NCBI GenBank assembly: GCA_902793405.1
Contig: CADBDH010000001.1
Span: 1 to 64,000, forward strand
DNA: 64,000 nt
Reading direction: 5' to 3'
From: an uncultured Bacteroidales bacterium
GTDB lineage: Bacteria > Bacteroidota > Bacteroidia > Bacteroidales > Muribaculaceae
Part shown: positions 46,117 through 56,704 of the stretch, piece by piece
How the letters are laid out: each line of letters starts with the position of its first letter
Numbering within the stretch: position 1 is the stretch's first letter
Program-made: the position numbers and the translations under genes
The notes under the pieces: model-generated
What the model was told of the DNA's origin: nothing
The model's input: the letters and a program-made list of their open reading frames with translations, nothing else
Database searches by the model: none

Positions 46117-46590
46117 ATGAAGATAGATAAGGCCGAGGCCCGCGAGACGGGCATACAACTGCTCAAGTATGGAGTGATAGGCATCCTGAACACGCTTATC
46201 ACCCTCGTCACATTCTATCTGCTCAACACCAGACTGGGCCTGTCTTACGGTATCTCTAACGTCACGGGTTACGTTCTGGGTGTTATCAACAGCTTCTTAT
46301 GGAACCGTAATTGGGTCTTCAAGACCAAGAAGGACTTCAAGCGCGAGCTCGTCCTGTTCGTCTGCGGTTTTCTCATCTGTCTGGCATTGCAGTTGTGCGT
46401 CAGCTGGATTTTGCTCGAAGGCCTCGGTTGGAAGAACCTGCCCGATGATGTCATCCCGTTCTTCCCCATGGCGAAGGCTGGCCAAAACATCGTCATGATT
46501 CTTGCGATGGTCGTTTACACCCTGGCCAACTACGCCTACAACCGTTTCGTCACTTTCCGTGTCGATCCCAACGACGCCACAGACAAGTAA
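46117..46590 (+). CDS. GtrA-family membrane protein
   Basis: This 157-residue protein has four predicted transmembrane helices (GVIGILNTLITLVTFYLLNT; ISNVTGYVLGVINSFLWNRN; ELVLFVCGFLICLALQLCVS; AGQNIVMILAMVVYTLANYA) and the typical NSFLWNRNWVFK and YNRFVTFR motifs. GtrA proteins are thought to flip or transfer polyprenyl-linked sugars for surface glycans. It has its own promoter and converges with umuC. Confidence 0.85.
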   Translation: MKIDKAEARETGIQLLKYGVIGILNTLITLVTFYLLNTRLGLSYGISNVTGYVLGVINSFLWNRNWVFKTKKDFKRELVLFVCGFLICLALQLCVSWILLEGLGWKNLPDDVIPFFPMAKAGQNIVMILAMVVYTLANYAYNRFVTFRVDPNDATDK

Positions 46591-46681
46591 TCAATCCTTT
46601 TGGGTTTTATATTATGATTGGGGGTCAGTAACCAATGCTGATTCCTGATTCTTTTTTATATCATGACGCGAGGCATGGTCA

Positions 46682-47944
46682 CTAATGTATCATGCCGGTG
46701 AAGAAGTGCAGGGTTTGGCTCTGGTTATTGAAATGGTTCTGATTAGGAGCCCATTCGCCTCGCTGGAGGCCTGGAGCCAGTTTCACCGAACGTGATCCGT
46801 ACATGTTGTTGATGCTGTCGATGCTGGTCATCAGACGGCGCAGTTTGCCGTGGTCTTCGGGGTCGAATACGTTGAGTTGGATGCCTCCGCCATGCTGGAT
46901 GTCAAGTGCCATGACACCCGCTTTGCGGTACCCGAAGCCGTCGCGCCAGATCTTGTTGAAGGCATTAAGGGCCTGGCGCACGATGGTCATGGTGTCGTTG
47001 GCTGGCGTGTCGAGTTGCAGCTGGCAGGAGTTGGAGTAGAATGGCAAATCCTCGCGAAAGTGGTCACCCCTGATGTAGGTCATGATGCTGCCGGCCACAC
47101 TGCTCTCGTCGCGCAGCTGGCGGGCCGTCCGCTCGGCAAAGCTGACGATGGCGTCGGCAATCGCATCGCGGTCGGTCAGCACTTTGCCAAAGGTGCGCGA
47201 CGTCATGATCGTCTTGTGGGCAATGGTCACGGGATTGGCAATCTGGCAGTCATGGCCCATGAGTTCGCGTTGGGTGCGCTCCAGCGTCACCGAGTATTGC
47301 GAACGCACCAGTGACGGCGGCATTTTCACGAAATCGGCGGCTGTCTTGATGCCCTTGGCCTGCAGCGATGCCGCCAGGCGTCGCCCAATGCCCCACACGT
47401 CCTCGATGGGGGTACGGCGCAGAATGATGTCGATGGCTTCGGGCCGCACCAGCCAATAGACGCCGTCGGTAATGCGGCGGTCGCGCTTGGCGATGTGGTT
47501 GGCGATCTTGGCCAGGGTGCGCGACGGTGCGAATCCCACACTCACGGGAATACCCACATATTGTTTGATTCGTTTCACGACATCGGCCATTACACGATGG
47601 CTGGTTTCCACATCCTCGTGCGGCAACTTGAAGAAGGCTTCGTCCACCGAGTAGATTTGCAGGTTATCCACCTCTTTTCCCATGATTTCCATCACGCGGT
47701 CTGACAGGTCACGATACAGGATGTGGCGTGCCGACAGCTGGATGACCTGGCGCGGGTCGGTATGTTCCTTGATTTTAAAGGCGGGGCAGCCCATGGGGAT
47801 GCCGGCGGCCTTGGCCTCGTTGCTGCGGGCAATGACGCAACCGTCGTTGTTGGAAAGCACAACAACTGTCTTCCCGTTGAGTCGGGGATCAAACACCCGC
47901 TCACAGGACACAAAGAAGTTATTGCAGTCAACCAGGCCGTACAT
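46682..47944 (-). CDS. umuC: Y-family DNA polymerase, UmuC-type
   Basis: This 420-residue translesion polymerase starts MYGLVDCNNFFVSCERVFDP (first catalytic Asp in DCNNFF) and has the second acidic motif IYSVDEAFFKL. Later it has DVWGIGRRLAASLQAKGI, the helix-hairpin-helix, and a little-finger domain, ending in the UmuC-specific tail (DSINNMYGSRSVKLAPGLQR). No umuD is adjacent. The upstream region holds two arrays of 7-bp repeats. It is the last gene of a minus-strand run. Confidence 0.9.
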   Translation of the reverse strand: MYGLVDCNNFFVSCERVFDPRLNGKTVVVLSNNDGCVIARSNEAKAAGIPMGCPAFKIKEHTDPRQVIQLSARHILYRDLSDRVMEIMGKEVDNLQIYSVDEAFFKLPHEDVETSHRVMADVVKRIKQYVGIPVSVGFAPSRTLAKIANHIAKRDRRITDGVYWLVRPEAIDIILRRTPIEDVWGIGRRLAASLQAKGIKTAADFVKMPPSLVRSQYSVTLERTQRELMGHDCQIANPVTIAHKTIMTSRTFGKVLTDRDAIADAIVSFAERTARQLRDESSVAGSIMTYIRGDHFREDLPFYSNSCQLQLDTPANDTMTIVRQALNAFNKIWRDGFGYRKAGVMALDIQHGGGIQLNVFDPEDHGKLRRLMTSIDSINNMYGSRSVKLAPGLQRGEWAPNQNHFNNQSQTLHFFTGMIH

Positions 47945-47960
47945 ACTCGCTGCGCTCGTA

Positions 47961-48016
47961 GTTTAGAGTTTAGAGTTTAAAGTTTAAAGTTTAAAGTTTA
48001 AAGTTTAAAGTTTAAA
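47961..48016. repeat. Heptamer array, 8 units (GTTTARA)
   Basis: Two GTTTAGA then six GTTTAAA units. On the other strand these read TCTAAAC and TTTAAAC, the same family as the array at 54307. It lies just upstream of umuC. Confidence 0.9.
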
Positions 48017-48032
48017 GAAGCATCCGCCACCA

Positions 48033-48075
48033 CCTAACGCCTAAAGCCTAATGCCTAACACCTAAAGCCTAACGC

Positions 48076-48079
<4 letters not shown>
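48033..48079. repeat. Heptamer array, about 7 units (CCTAAxG)
   Basis: CCTAACG, CCTAAAG, CCTAATG, CCTAACA, CCTAAAG, CCTAACG, CCTAAT(T). It reaches the stop codon of the ABC-F gene. Confidence 0.9.
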
Positions 48080-49941
<1,862 letters not shown>

Positions 49942-49987
49942 GGGTATTGATGTTCTGTGTGCCGTGGCTTTGCCGCGGCAATTATGA

Positions 49988-51286
49988 TCAGCTAAAGAAG
50001 CACTTCATCACCTTGATCATGTTCACATGGTCATCGCACGAGCCAGTCTCACGCACCGAGTGCATCGCCAGCACGGGATTGCCCACGTCAACGCCCTCGA
50101 TGTCGAGTTGGCCGGTCAGGATGTTGCCCAGCGTCGAGCCGCCGGCCACGTCGCTGTGGTTCACAAAGTACTGGAACGGGGCACCGGCTTTCTCGCACAG
50201 GCTCTTGAAGATGGCTGCCGAGTGGGCGTCGCTCATGTATTTGCAGTTGGCGTTCACCTTGATGCACGGGCCGCCGCCCAGGGCAGGATGGTTGGTCGGG
50301 TCATATTTCTCGGCATAGTTGGGATGGAAGGCATGGGCATTGTCGGCCGACACCATGAACGAACGGTGGATGGCGCGCCCGAAGTCCTCAAAGTCGCCTC
50401 CCAGCGCCATGACGAGCCTGAGCAGCATGTTGCCCAGCACGGGCGAGTGGGCGCCTTGCTTGGTGCCGCTGCCGGTCTCCTCGTTGTCAAAGATGGCTGC
50501 TACCAGCGTGGCGTCTTTGTCCTTGGCCTCGGTGATGGCCGTGATGGCGGCATGCACCATGCTCAGGTCATCGAGACGGCCGGCCGAGATGAACTCGTTG
50601 TTCAGACCGAACAGGCTGGCCTTGCTCACGTCATATAGCATCAGGTCAAAGTCCAGGATGTCGGCGGCCTCGACCTGCAGCTCGTCGGCGACGAGGTTGA
50701 GCAGGGTATTGCGCCATTCCATGTCCTGGTTGATTTTGGCCAGGATGGGCAGCATGTCTTTCTGCTTCGACAGGTGGTTGCCCTCGTTGACGGCGCGGTT
50801 GAAGTGGATGGCCAGGTGCGAGATGCACATGAGCGGTCGGTCAATCTTGATGAGCTTGGTCACGGGGTGCAACGCGTCTTTGCCCTTGAGCAGCACGCGT
50901 CCTGCCAGTGACAGGGGACGGTCAAACCATGTATAAAGGATGGGGCCGCCATAGACCTCGGTGTTCAGGCGCAGGATGCCGCCGTCGCCGGGAATCTCGC
51001 TCGCCGGCTTGATGCGGAAGCAGGGCGAGTCGCTGTGTGCAGCGATAATCTTAAAGCCTGTGTCGGCAGGTTTTTTCTTACCCACCTGCACGGCAAAGAT
51101 GGCGCTGTCGTTCTTGGTGAAGAAGAACTTCTCGCCGGCCTTGGCAGTCATTTTGTCATCGATTTTCTTCTCCTTAAAGCCATTGGCAGTCAGGATTTTT
51201 TTCACGGTGTCCACAGCCAGGAAGTTGCAGGGACTGTTATCCAGGAACTCCAGCAGGGAGCTCACATAGTTGTTGGTCTTGCTCAT
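49988..51286 (-). CDS. M18-family aspartyl aminopeptidase
   Basis: This 432-residue cytoplasmic metallopeptidase has the M18 motifs: IIAAHSDSPCFRIKP (metal-binding His), SAGRLDDLSMVHA (bridging Asp), FDNEETGSGTKQGAHS (catalytic Glu pair), SADNAHAFHPNY and NHSDVAGGSTLGNI (last His). It removes N-terminal acidic residues from peptides. The gene starts 21 bp after the DUF5063 gene. Confidence 0.9.
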   Translation of the reverse strand: MSKTNNYVSSLLEFLDNSPCNFLAVDTVKKILTANGFKEKKIDDKMTAKAGEKFFFTKNDSAIFAVQVGKKKPADTGFKIIAAHSDSPCFRIKPASEIPGDGGILRLNTEVYGGPILYTWFDRPLSLAGRVLLKGKDALHPVTKLIKIDRPLMCISHLAIHFNRAVNEGNHLSKQKDMLPILAKINQDMEWRNTLLNLVADELQVEAADILDFDLMLYDVSKASLFGLNNEFISAGRLDDLSMVHAAITAITEAKDKDATLVAAIFDNEETGSGTKQGAHSPVLGNMLLRLVMALGGDFEDFGRAIHRSFMVSADNAHAFHPNYAEKYDPTNHPALGGGPCIKVNANCKYMSDAHSAAIFKSLCEKAGAPFQYFVNHSDVAGGSTLGNILTGQLDIEGVDVGNPVLAMHSVRETGSCDDHVNMIKVMKCFFS

Positions 51287-51307
51287 AATATTTTGATTGT
51301 TTGTTGG

Positions 51308-51808
51308 TTATATTCCGTAGTAGATGGCATTCAGGGCCCTGAGGACGTTGCACAAGGTCTGTCCCCAGTAGTTGATGAAGTTGATTTTGCACTGGCACAG
51401 CATCTCGTGCTGCGTCTCGGTGAGCGCATCTTGAATCGAGTGTATCAGGTTGAAGAACTCCTGGTACAGGTCGGCAAGGTTCTCCGACACCGATGCCGAG
51501 ATGGGCGTGTCGCTGTATTTCATGTCCTCGAGGAAAACCTCCAGGTAGATGTCTTCCTCGGCCATGACCTGAGCCACGCGGCCGCGCACCAGGTCATACA
51601 CGTCCTCGTCCAGTGCCGAGTCGATGAATTCCTCGCTGTAGTTGTCGTCCTCGATGTCGTTGACGGTGATGTACAGGCGGGGCAGCAGTTTCAGCATCTG
51701 GGCCACAAACTGGTCACGCGACTCACTTTCGTCGGCGCGCTCCATCGTGTGGCAATATTCGTTGGCAAGGGCGATAAACGCCAGCTCATTCGGTGTCAGT
51801 TTATCCAT
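51308..51808 (-). CDS. DUF5063-type hypothetical protein
   Basis: This 166-residue acidic, helical protein (MDKLTPNELAFIALANEYCH, then MLKLLPRLYITVNDIEDDNY, MAEEDIYLEVFLEDMKYSDT) matches the conserved family next to nadD in Bacteroidales that is annotated as DUF5063. No catalytic motif is visible. I start it at ATG 51808; a GTG six bases upstream is less likely. Heptamer repeats lie directly upstream, up to the nadD stop. Confidence 0.7.
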   Translation of the reverse strand: MDKLTPNELAFIALANEYCHTMERADESESRDQFVAQMLKLLPRLYITVNDIEDDNYSEEFIDSALDEDVYDLVRGRVAQVMAEEDIYLEVFLEDMKYSDTPISASVSENLADLYQEFFNLIHSIQDALTETQHEMLCQCKINFINYWGQTLCNVLRALNAIYYGI

Positions 51809-51812
51809 TCTC

Positions 51813-51854
51813 ACTAATCACTAACCTCTAATCGCTAATCACTAATCACTAATC
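51813..51854. repeat. Heptamer array, 6 units (ACTAATC)
   Basis: ACTAATC, ACTAACC, TCTAATC, GCTAATC, ACTAATC, ACTAATC. It fills the gap between the DUF5063 gene and nadD and runs 13 bp into the nadD 3' end. Confidence 0.95.
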
Positions 51855-52435
51855 TGAAACCTATAAAGTCCTTTTCGTTCAATATAGCTTAAAACCTCAT
51901 CGGGCACGTAGTAACGTGCGCTCAGCCCCTTGGCAAGCCGCTCGCGCACCATGGTCGACGACAATTCGATGATGGGTGCATCGACCAGTGTCACATGGTC
52001 GCGCAACTCCTCGGGAATCACGACGTCATAGCCCAGGCGGGGATACACCAGCAGGTGGTATTTGGCCAGGATTTCCTCGCTGTTGCGCCAGCGGTCAAAG
52101 ATGACCCAGTTGTCGGCTCCTGTGACCAGATAAAACTCGTCGTCGGGGAACTTGGCTTGCAGGGCGTTCAGCGTGTCGATGGTATAGGACGGCTTGGGCA
52201 TGGTGAACTCAAACGCCGATGTCTCGACATTATCCAGGTTGTGGGACACCATCTCCACCATGCGCAGGCGGTCGGTATCGGCCACCTGCCGCTCATGACC
52301 TACCTTTAACGGGTTGACAGGCGATACCATCAGCCACAGGCGGTCCACAGCACCGCTCGTGATGATGTGGTGAGCGATGATGGCATGTCCACTGTGAATC
52401 GGATTAAAAGACCCGCCAAAAATCCCGATTTTCAT
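51842..52435 (-). CDS. nadD: Nicotinate-nucleotide adenylyltransferase
   Basis: This 197-residue enzyme couples ATP and nicotinate mononucleotide to deaminated NAD. Its nucleotidyltransferase motifs are IGIFGGSFNPIHSGHAIIA (H-x-G-H at the N-terminus) and ELSSTMVRERLAKGLSARY (the ISSTxIR motif). The FVITGADNW-like stretch (VTGADNWVIFDRW) is present. The last four codons are encoded by the heptamer array, so repeat slippage would change the C-terminus. Confidence 0.93.
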   Translation of the reverse strand: MKIGIFGGSFNPIHSGHAIIAHHIITSGAVDRLWLMVSPVNPLKVGHERQVADTDRLRMVEMVSHNLDNVETSAFEFTMPKPSYTIDTLNALQAKFPDDEFYLVTGADNWVIFDRWRNSEEILAKYHLLVYPRLGYDVVIPEELRDHVTLVDAPIIELSSTMVRERLAKGLSARYYVPDEVLSYIERKGLYRFQISD

Positions 52436-52450
52436 CTCGATAGAACCTGT

Positions 52451-53302
52451 TTAGTCAAATTTCTTGCGGCGGAAGACAAAGTTGCGGCCCAGATACTTGT
52501 CGCGAACGGTCGGGTTCACGGCCAGTTCTTCGCTGGTGCCCTGGAACAGGATCTTGCCCTCAAACAGCAGGTAGGCCCTGTCGGTGATGCTCAGCGTCTC
52601 GGGTGCATTGTGGTCGGTAATCAGGATGCCGATGTTCTTGCTCTTCAGGCTATAGACGATGCTCTGGATGTCCTCCACGGCAATGGGGTCCACACCGGCA
52701 AAGGGCTCATCCAGCATGATGAAGTGCGGGTTGATGGCCAGGCCGCGGGCAATCTCGGTGCGGCGACGCTCGCCACCTGACAGTCGGTTACCCAGGTTCT
52801 TGCGCACCTTCTGCAGGTGGAACTCGCCGATGAGCTGCTCCAGCCGGTCCTTCTGCTCGGCGGGAGTGAGGTCGGTCATCTCGAGCACGGTGCGGATGTT
52901 GTCCTCAACGCTCAGGGTGCGGAACACCGATGCCTCCTGCGGCAGGTAACCCACGCCCAGCTGGGCGCGACGGTAAACCGGCAGGGTAGTGATGTCCACA
53001 TCGTTCAGGAACACGCGTCCCTCGTTGGGGGTGACAAGGCCAGTGGTCATATAGAAGGTCGTCGTCTTGCCGGCACCATTGGGTCCCAGCAGTCCCACGA
53101 TTTCGCCTTGATGCACATTGATCGACACATGGTTGACCACGGTGCGTTGGCGGTATTTCTTCACCAGGTTGTCGGTGCTGAGCACAAGCGTGCCCTCGTC
53201 GCCCGACGCCTTTAGGCGGGCCACGGTAGCTTTGTCACTGGGCTTGACAGCGGTCTTGCCCTCGTCCTGGAGCGGCTTGTTGTGTTGCCAGGGCAGTTTC
53301 AT
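52451..53302 (-). CDS. lptB: Lipopolysaccharide export ATPase LptB
   Basis: This 283-residue ABC ATPase has Walker [22 protein letters not shown]-loop [20 protein letters not shown], signature [15 protein letters not shown] and Walker [21 protein letters not shown]. It powers LPS transport through LptFGC. An N-terminal extension of about 40 residues ([20 protein letters not shown]) is not in the Escherichia coli enzyme. It overlaps the udk gene by 4 bp (ATGA), implying coupled translation. Confidence 0.93.
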   Translation of the reverse strand: MKLPWQHNKPLQDEGKTAVKPSDKATVARLKASGDEGTLVLSTDNLVKKYRQRTVVNHVSINVHQGEIVGLLGPNGAGKTTTFYMTTGLVTPNEGRVFLNDVDITTLPVYRRAQLGVGYLPQEASVFRTLSVEDNIRTVLEMTDLTPAEQKDRLEQLIGEFHLQKVRKNLGNRLSGGERRRTEIARGLAINPHFIMLDEPFAGVDPIAVEDIQSIVYSLKSKNIGILITDHNAPETLSITDRAYLLFEGKILFQGTSEELAVNPTVRDKYLGRNFVFRRKKFD

Positions 53303-53922
53303 TTTTTCTTGTTCGTGGTCAGGCGGCCCTTGATATAGTCGGTAATCAGGTTGATAGCCACCTCGTTGTTGCCGCCCTCGGGGATGATAATGTTGGCAAA
53401 TTTCTTCGTCGGCTCGATGTGTAGCTGGTGCATGGGCTTCAGGACACGCTGGTAGCGGTCGATCACGGCCTGGGCAGTGCGGCCACGCTCAATGCAGTCG
53501 CGCGAGATGACGCGAATCAGACGGTCGTCGCCGTCGGCATCGACAAACACCTTGATGTCCATCATTTTCCTCAGGCGGGCGTCGCTCAGCGCCATGATGC
53601 CCTCGATGAGCACCACGTCGTGCGGGCCCATGGGAACAGTCTCCTTCTGGCGTGAGCAGGTCAGGTAGCTATAGGTCGGCATCTCGATCGACTCACCGCG
53701 CTTGAGCATCTTCACGTGCTCCAGCAGCAGGTTCCAGTCAAAGGCGGCAGGCTCGTCAAAGTTGATGTTCTGACGCTCTTCGGGGGGCACATGGCTCGAG
53801 TCCTTGTAATAGGAATCTTGAGAAATCACGCCCACCTCGCCCTCGGGAAGACGTTCCATGATTTTGCGCACCACAGTGGTTTTACCTGAGCCGGTTCCGC
53901 CGGCAATTCCGATGATAATCAT
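53299..53922 (-). CDS. udk: Uridine kinase
   Basis: This 207-residue pyrimidine-salvage kinase has Walker [43 protein letters not shown] and the family motif [20 protein letters not shown]. It phosphorylates uridine and cytidine. First gene of the minus-strand run, directly behind the promoter at 53988-54020. Confidence 0.93.
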   Translation of the reverse strand: MIIIGIAGGTGSGKTTVVRKIMERLPEGEVGVISQDSYYKDSSHVPPEERQNINFDEPAAFDWNLLLEHVKMLKRGESIEMPTYSYLTCSRQKETVPMGPHDVVLIEGIMALSDARLRKMMDIKVFVDADGDDRLIRVISRDCIERGRTAQAVIDRYQRVLKPMHQLHIEPTKKFANIIIPEGGNNEVAINLITDYIKGRLTTNKKK

Positions 53923-53987
53923 AACATTAACTTGTTTTAGAGGTCATACTTCAAAATCAATCGTGCCCTTTGGCACAATTCCAACAG

Positions 53988-54020
53988 GCAAAGATAATAC
54001 AAGGCGGACACAGTGGCAAA
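53988..54020 (-). promoter_or_regulatory. Promoter of the udk-lptB-nadD run
   Basis: On the minus strand TTTG (54017-54020) and TATCTTTGC (53988-53996) are 20 bp apart, a full match to the Bacteroidota consensus. A GTGCC/GGCAC hairpin lies in the leader at about 53963-53976. Confidence 0.8.
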
Positions 54021-54118
54021 CAAAAAATGCTTTTTTTCTTTTTTTTCGCGAGAACACGTGTGACTTTTCAGTCACTCACCCTCACGCTAAGTCGCAAAGC
54101 CGCTATGATTTTTTAGTT

Positions 54119-54187
54119 GTCGGCCAATTATTACTGCCTGCGAATTTTTTTTGTCGGCGAATTTTTTTTCTGTCGGCGAATTATACG
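54119..54187. repeat. Short tandem repeat, period about 19 bp
   Basis: Three or four degenerate units of GTCGGCGAATTTTTTTT (starts near 54119, 54134, 54153, 54172). No gene is seen here. Confidence 0.7.
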
Positions 54188-54306
54188 AATTAAACTAATT
54201 GCATCCGCATTCTTTTTTCTGCCCGCTGATTATCACAGATTATTTTTAACTAGCTTAGCGTTAATCCGCGTAATCCGCGTTAAAATCTTGACCAATGCGC
54301 AAGCTC

Positions 54307-54334
54307 CCTAAACACTAAACCCTAAACTCTAAAC
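54307..54334. repeat. Heptamer array, 4 units (xCTAAAC)
   Basis: CCTAAAC, ACTAAAC, CCTAAAC, TCTAAAC; 34 bp upstream of the dyad before the dnaK promoter. Confidence 0.9.
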
Positions 54335-54367
54335 TGCGAGTGCAACTCGCATAATACTGACAGATTT

Positions 54368-54384
54368 GCTGACAATGTGTCAGC
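54368..54384. promoter_or_regulatory. Dyad upstream of the dnaK promoter
   Basis: GCTGACA (54368-54374), ATG, TGTCAGC (54378-54384): a perfect 7-bp inverted repeat 10 bp upstream of the -24 element; a candidate activator or repressor site. Confidence 0.6.
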
Positions 54385-54394
54385 CTGCCACTTT

Positions 54395-54410
54395 TGGCAC
54401 ACCGTTTGCA
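54395..54410 (+). promoter_or_regulatory. Sigma-54-type promoter of dnaK
   Basis: TGGCAC, 5 bp, TTGCA gives GG at 54396-54397 and GC at 54408-54409 with exactly 10 bp between, a full match to the -24/-12 consensus of RpoN. The implied start near 54421 leaves a leader of about 125 nt. Confidence 0.7.
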
Positions 54411-54459
54411 GATGAGGAGATAGATTTTAGGCCTTAGCAGGTGTGTGATGGCGGAAGCC

Positions 54460-54494
54460 AACTAAAAACTAAGGACTAGAAACTAGAAACTAAA
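54460..54494. repeat. Heptamer array, 5 units (AACTARA)
   Basis: AACTAAA, AACTAAG, GACTAGA, AACTAGA, AACTAAA; lies in the dnaK 5' leader. Confidence 0.9.
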
Positions 54495-54546
54495 ACTGAA
54501 TTAACAACATTAAAAACATATAAAAGAAAGAAAGAGAGATTTAATT

Positions 54547-56475
54547 ATGGGTAAGATTATTGGTATCGATTTAGGAACAACTAACTCGTGTGTTTCGGTT
54601 CTGGAAGGCTCCAAGCCTGTTGTGATTCCCAACAGCGAAGGCCGCAACACGACGCCTTCGGTAGTTGCTTTCAAGGATGGTGGCGAGCGCATCGTGGGTG
54701 ACCCCGCTAAGCGTCAGGCCATCATGAACCCCACGGGTACCGTATTTTCTATCAAACGTTTCATGGGCGAGCAGTTTGACCATGTCCTGAAGGATGTGGA
54801 GCGCATGCCCTACAAGGTGGTGAACAACGGCAGCAACCAGCCTCGCGTTGAGATTGACGGCCGCCAGTACACCCCGCAAGAGATTTCGGCTATGATTCTC
54901 CAGAAGATGAAGAAGACTGCCGAGGATTACCTGGGCACTACTGTTGACGAGGCTGTCATCACCGTGCCTGCCTACTTCAACGACGCTCAGCGCAAGGCCA
55001 CCAAGGAAGCCGGTGAGGTTGCCGGCCTGAAGGTGCAGCGCATCGTGAACGAGCCCACAGCAGCCGCATTGGCCTATGGTCTGGACAAGGACAACAGCGA
55101 CAAGCGCATTGCCGTGTTTGACCTGGGTGGCGGTACATTCGATATTTCTATCCTTGAACTTGGTGACGGCGTGTTTGAGGTTAAGGCCACCAATGGTGAC
55201 ACCCACCTGGGCGGCGACGACTTCGACCAGCGCATCATCACCTGGCTTGCCGAGGAGTTCCAGCAGGAGAACGGTATGGACCTGCGCAAGGATCCCATGG
55301 CCCTGCAGCGCCTGAAAGAGGCTGCCGAGAAGGCCAAGATCGAGCTCTCAAGCTCGACCAGCACCGAGATCAACCTGCCTTATATCACCCAGCTCGACGG
55401 TATGCCCAAGCACTTGGTAAAGACCCTGTCGCGTGCTAAGTTTGAGCAGCTGTGCGATGACCTGATTCAAAGCACCATCGAACCCTGCCGCAAGGCTCTG
55501 GCCGATGCCGGTCTGAACACCAGCGACATCAACGAGGTCATCCTCGTGGGCGGTTCGACCCGTATCCCCGCCGTTCAGCAGGTAGTGGAGAAGTTCTTCG
55601 GCAAGGCTCCGTCCAAGGGTGTTAACCCCGACGAGGTTGTGGCTGTGGGTGCCGCCATCCAGGGCGGTGTGCTCACCGGCGACGTCAAGGACGTGCTGCT
55701 GCTCGACGTGGTTCCCCTGAGTGTGGGTATCGAGACGCTGGGTGGCGTGATGACCAAGCTCATCGAGGCCAACACCACGATTCCCGCCCGTCGCAGCCAA
55801 GTCTTCTCGACTGCTGCCGACAATCAGCCCGAGGTAGAGATCCACGTGCTGCAGGGCGAGCGTCCCATGGCTAAAGACTGCAAGACGCTGGGCCGCTTCC
55901 ACTTGGATGGCATCGCTCCCGCTCCCCGCGGTATCCCGCAGATCGAGGTGACCTTTGAGGTGGATGCCAACGGTATCATGAACGTCAGCGCCAAGGATAA
56001 GGCTACCGGCAAGGAGCAGAGCATCCGCATCGAGGCCTCGAGCGGCCTGAGCGACGCCGAAATCCAGCGCATGAAGGATGAGGCTGCTGCCAACGCTGCC
56101 GCCGATGCCGCCGAGAAGGAGCGCATCGACAAGATCAACGGCGCCGACGCCCTCATCTTCCAAACCGAGAAGGTGCTCAAGGACAGTGGCGACAAGCTGC
56201 CCGCCGACATCAAGGGCCAGATCGAGGGTGCCCTGGGCAAACTCAAGGAGGCTCACAAGAGTCAGGACCTCGCTGCCATCGACACGGCTACTGCCGAACT
56301 GAACTCCCTGTTCGAGAAGATGTATCAGCAGGCCGGTGGCGCACAAGGCGGACCTCAAGGCGCTGGCTTCGATCCCAACAACATGGGCGGTTTCCAGGGT
56401 GGTCCCCAGCAGGGCGGCAACCCGGGCCAGGGCGGCGACAACGTCGAGGACACGACCTACGAAGAAGTGAAGTAA
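54547..56475 (+). CDS. dnaK: Chaperone DnaK (Hsp70)
   Basis: This 642-residue Hsp70 has the full set of motifs: [17 protein letters not shown] (N-terminal phosphate loop), [54 protein letters not shown], the linker region [13 protein letters not shown], and a C-terminal tail with G/Q repeats ending EDTTYEEVK. It refolds client proteins with DnaJ and GrpE, which are not adjacent. No CIRCE element is seen upstream; control is probably through the sigma-54-type promoter. A strong hairpin follows the gene. Confidence 0.97.
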   Translation: MGKIIGIDLGTTNSCVSVLEGSKPVVIPNSEGRNTTPSVVAFKDGGERIVGDPAKRQAIMNPTGTVFSIKRFMGEQFDHVLKDVERMPYKVVNNGSNQPRVEIDGRQYTPQEISAMILQKMKKTAEDYLGTTVDEAVITVPAYFNDAQRKATKEAGEVAGLKVQRIVNEPTAAALAYGLDKDNSDKRIAVFDLGGGTFDISILELGDGVFEVKATNGDTHLGGDDFDQRIITWLAEEFQQENGMDLRKDPMALQRLKEAAEKAKIELSSSTSTEINLPYITQLDGMPKHLVKTLSRAKFEQLCDDLIQSTIEPCRKALADAGLNTSDINEVILVGGSTRIPAVQQVVEKFFGKAPSKGVNPDEVVAVGAAIQGGVLTGDVKDVLLLDVVPLSVGIETLGGVMTKLIEANTTIPARRSQVFSTAADNQPEVEIHVLQGERPMAKDCKTLGRFHLDGIAPAPRGIPQIEVTFEVDANGIMNVSAKDKATGKEQSIRIEASSGLSDAEIQRMKDEAAANAAADAAEKERIDKINGADALIFQTEKVLKDSGDKLPADIKGQIEGALGKLKEAHKSQDLAAIDTATAELNSLFEKMYQQAGGAQGGPQGAGFDPNNMGGFQGGPQQGGNPGQGGDNVEDTTYEEVK

Positions 56476-56498
56476 TTTAATATGGGTTAATAATTGCT

Positions 56499-56533
56499 AG
56501 ATGGCGTGGAGCAGAGATTGCTCCGCGCCATCT
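56499..56533 (+). terminator. Hairpin after dnaK
   Basis: AGATGGCG/CGCCATCT and GGAGCA/TGCTCC stems separated by a T-G opposition, with a 5-nt loop. No U-run follows, so it may stabilise or terminate the transcript. Confidence 0.65.
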
Positions 56534-56664
56534 GTCATTGCGGCACTATAATGCTGCTCTATTTAGCTGGTGATTTGCCTGTCAAAAGGCGGGGTAGATT
56601 AATCGATTGCATTGTTTGCATAAGAATATTGAAGAAAACTGAATGAAATTTGAGGAATTATTTG

Positions 56665-56673
56665 TACCTTTGT
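56665..56673 (+). promoter_or_regulatory. -7 box of the glycogen synthase gene
   Basis: TACCTTTGT fits TAnnTTTGY, 31 bp before the ATG. The nearest TTTG (56649) is closer than usual. Confidence 0.55.
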
Positions 56674-56704
56674 GCCCTAATTGTCAATGTTTAACTACTA
56701 AGTA

